Origin: Planctomycetota bacterium
GTDB taxonomy: Bacteria; Planctomycetota; Phycisphaerae; WQYP01
Reading direction: 5' to 3'
Assembly (NCBI GenBank): GCA_021785155.1
Contig: JAJYGE010000575.1
Location: 1 to 8,272, forward strand
Length of the DNA stretch: 8,272 nucleotides
The notes under the pieces are model-generated. The model saw only the letters and a list, made by a program, of their open reading frames with translations. It had not been told where the DNA came from and did not search any database. The translations under genes were made by a program, and so were the position numbers. Positions within the stretch are counted from its first letter, which is position 1; each line of letters begins with the position of its first letter. Positions 7,849-8,272 of this stretch are shown in pieces.

Positions 7849-8132
7849 GGCGGCTTTCCCTTGGCGCGTTCCAGCCGATTCAATTGCGGTATCGCCAGCC
7901 CGGCTTGCGATAATCTCAACCGGCGGCGGGTGCTGATAATCTCCGGCGCAATAGAGGCCCGCAAATATTCCCGGGCCGGATAGATGTCGCCCGGCAGCTT
8001 GGCGGGCATAGGCGGTAGACTCGCTTCTGGCCTCGTGCAGCCCGTCGGCTCCAACAGTTTGAAATACTGGCTTTCGGGCAATATCGCCTTGCGTTGCCCG
8101 GCCACTTCAATGGTTTGTACGTTCATCTTCAT
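7758..8132 (-). CDS. Xre-like helix-turn-helix regulator, probably degenerate
   Basis: The 124-residue product starts at ATG 8132 (or ATG 8126). Its N-terminal part, VQTIEVAGQRKAILPESQY, followed by a proline-rich linker and 'PAREYLRASIAPEII', resembles small antitoxin- or Cro/C1-like regulators with an N-terminal β-rich segment. An HTH follows: 'RLRLSQ', then 'AGLAIPQLNRLERAKGKP' (residues 71-94). In intact relatives about six residues of the ELARRA kind separate LSQ from AG; they are missing here, which removes most of the second helix. After residue 94 the expected C-terminal helix is absent and the frame runs on, as PCWLGAPAPSTRR and beyond, over the integrase start in another frame. It lies 4 nt after a short membrane-protein gene and overlaps the integrase by 91 nt, suggesting one transcript. 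Such regulators usually control the integrase or an adjoining module; here DNA binding is doubtful. Confidence 0.6.
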   Translation of the reverse strand: MKMNVQTIEVAGQRKAILPESQYFKLLEPTGCTRPEASLPPMPAKLPGDIYPAREYLRASIAPEIISTRRRLRLSQAGLAIPQLNRLERAKGKPPCWLGAPAPSTRRFTKAAYRLYSKPVNLSF

Positions 8133-8136
8133 AGGC

Positions 8137-8268
8137 TCAATCTTCGGAAAATCCGTATCTTTGCCGAAGCACCTTAATCCCACGGATCGCGCCGTTGAAG
8201 CCGAGGATTAACACGCCCGCCACCAAGGGGACGGCGGCGAGCACCGCGATGATGAGGAAGTTGAGCAT
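8137..8268 (-). CDS. Small single-span membrane protein (possibly the C-terminal end of a longer gene)
   Basis: From ATG 8268 the frame encodes 43 residues: a hydrophobic helix at about 4-24 (FLIIAVLAAVPLVAGVLILGF) and then a short basic tail, GAIRGIKVLRQRYGFSED. Most codons end in G or C, which fits coding use. The stop is 4 nt before the ATG of the regulator gene, so the two are probably co-transcribed. Only 4 nt lie upstream of this ATG, in the same open frame (a CAG codon precedes it), so a longer protein entering from the right cannot be excluded. No family recognised and no function assigned. Confidence 0.5.
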   Translation of the reverse strand: MLNFLIIAVLAAVPLVAGVLILGFNGAIRGIKVLRQRYGFSED

Positions 8269-8272
8269 CTGG

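Noticed and set aside
1..8272. CRISPR array, insertion sequence with terminal repeats, or defence genes
   Set aside because: No regularly spaced direct repeats, transposase motifs or recognisable defence proteins were seen on either strand.

Overview
The window looks like chromosome of a planctomycete, probably from the Phycisphaerae side of the phylum. The argument is by protein style, without a database search. The partial gene at the left edge carries a secreted-protein pattern (a signal-like segment, then 'LSNGTVLAGQVW', 'FRVW' and 'YRDIDI.LIK.I') that I associate with planctomycetes. The integrase at the right is of a type common in planctomycete islands.

Left and middle (1-6519). A leftward gene for a probable secreted protein of unknown function runs off the left edge. 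Diverging from it are three rightward genes: tilS (tRNA-Ile lysidine synthase), a GT-C type membrane glycosyltransferase that overlaps tilS by 7 nt, and, 89 nt later, a very large AsmA-like membrane-anchored protein. The spacing suggests one transcription unit. The last two genes both point to the cell envelope: sugar transfer from a lipid carrier, and AsmA-family lipid handling or assembly. TilS is a housekeeping tRNA-modification enzyme.

tRNA and island edge (6509-8272). A tRNA-Arg(CCU) with its own consensus-like promoter follows the AsmA-like gene. Only 35 nt beyond its 3' end lies the stop codon of a leftward tyrosine recombinase, the layout expected where an integrative element has used the tRNA gene as its attachment site. 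Upstream of the integrase, on the same strand, are a small Xre-like regulator and a short single-span membrane protein at the right edge. The island cargo, if any, lies beyond the right edge.

The most interesting point is the state of this module. The integrase keeps all its catalytic residues but lacks the N-terminal part of its DNA-binding region and a stretch between its two domains. The regulator has lost about six residues inside its helix-turn-helix, and its normal C-terminus is missing. Regulator and integrase now overlap out of frame across an apparent deletion. It reads as a decaying or locked island. I see no CRISPR array, insertion sequence or recognisable defence system, and no clearly new system inside the window.
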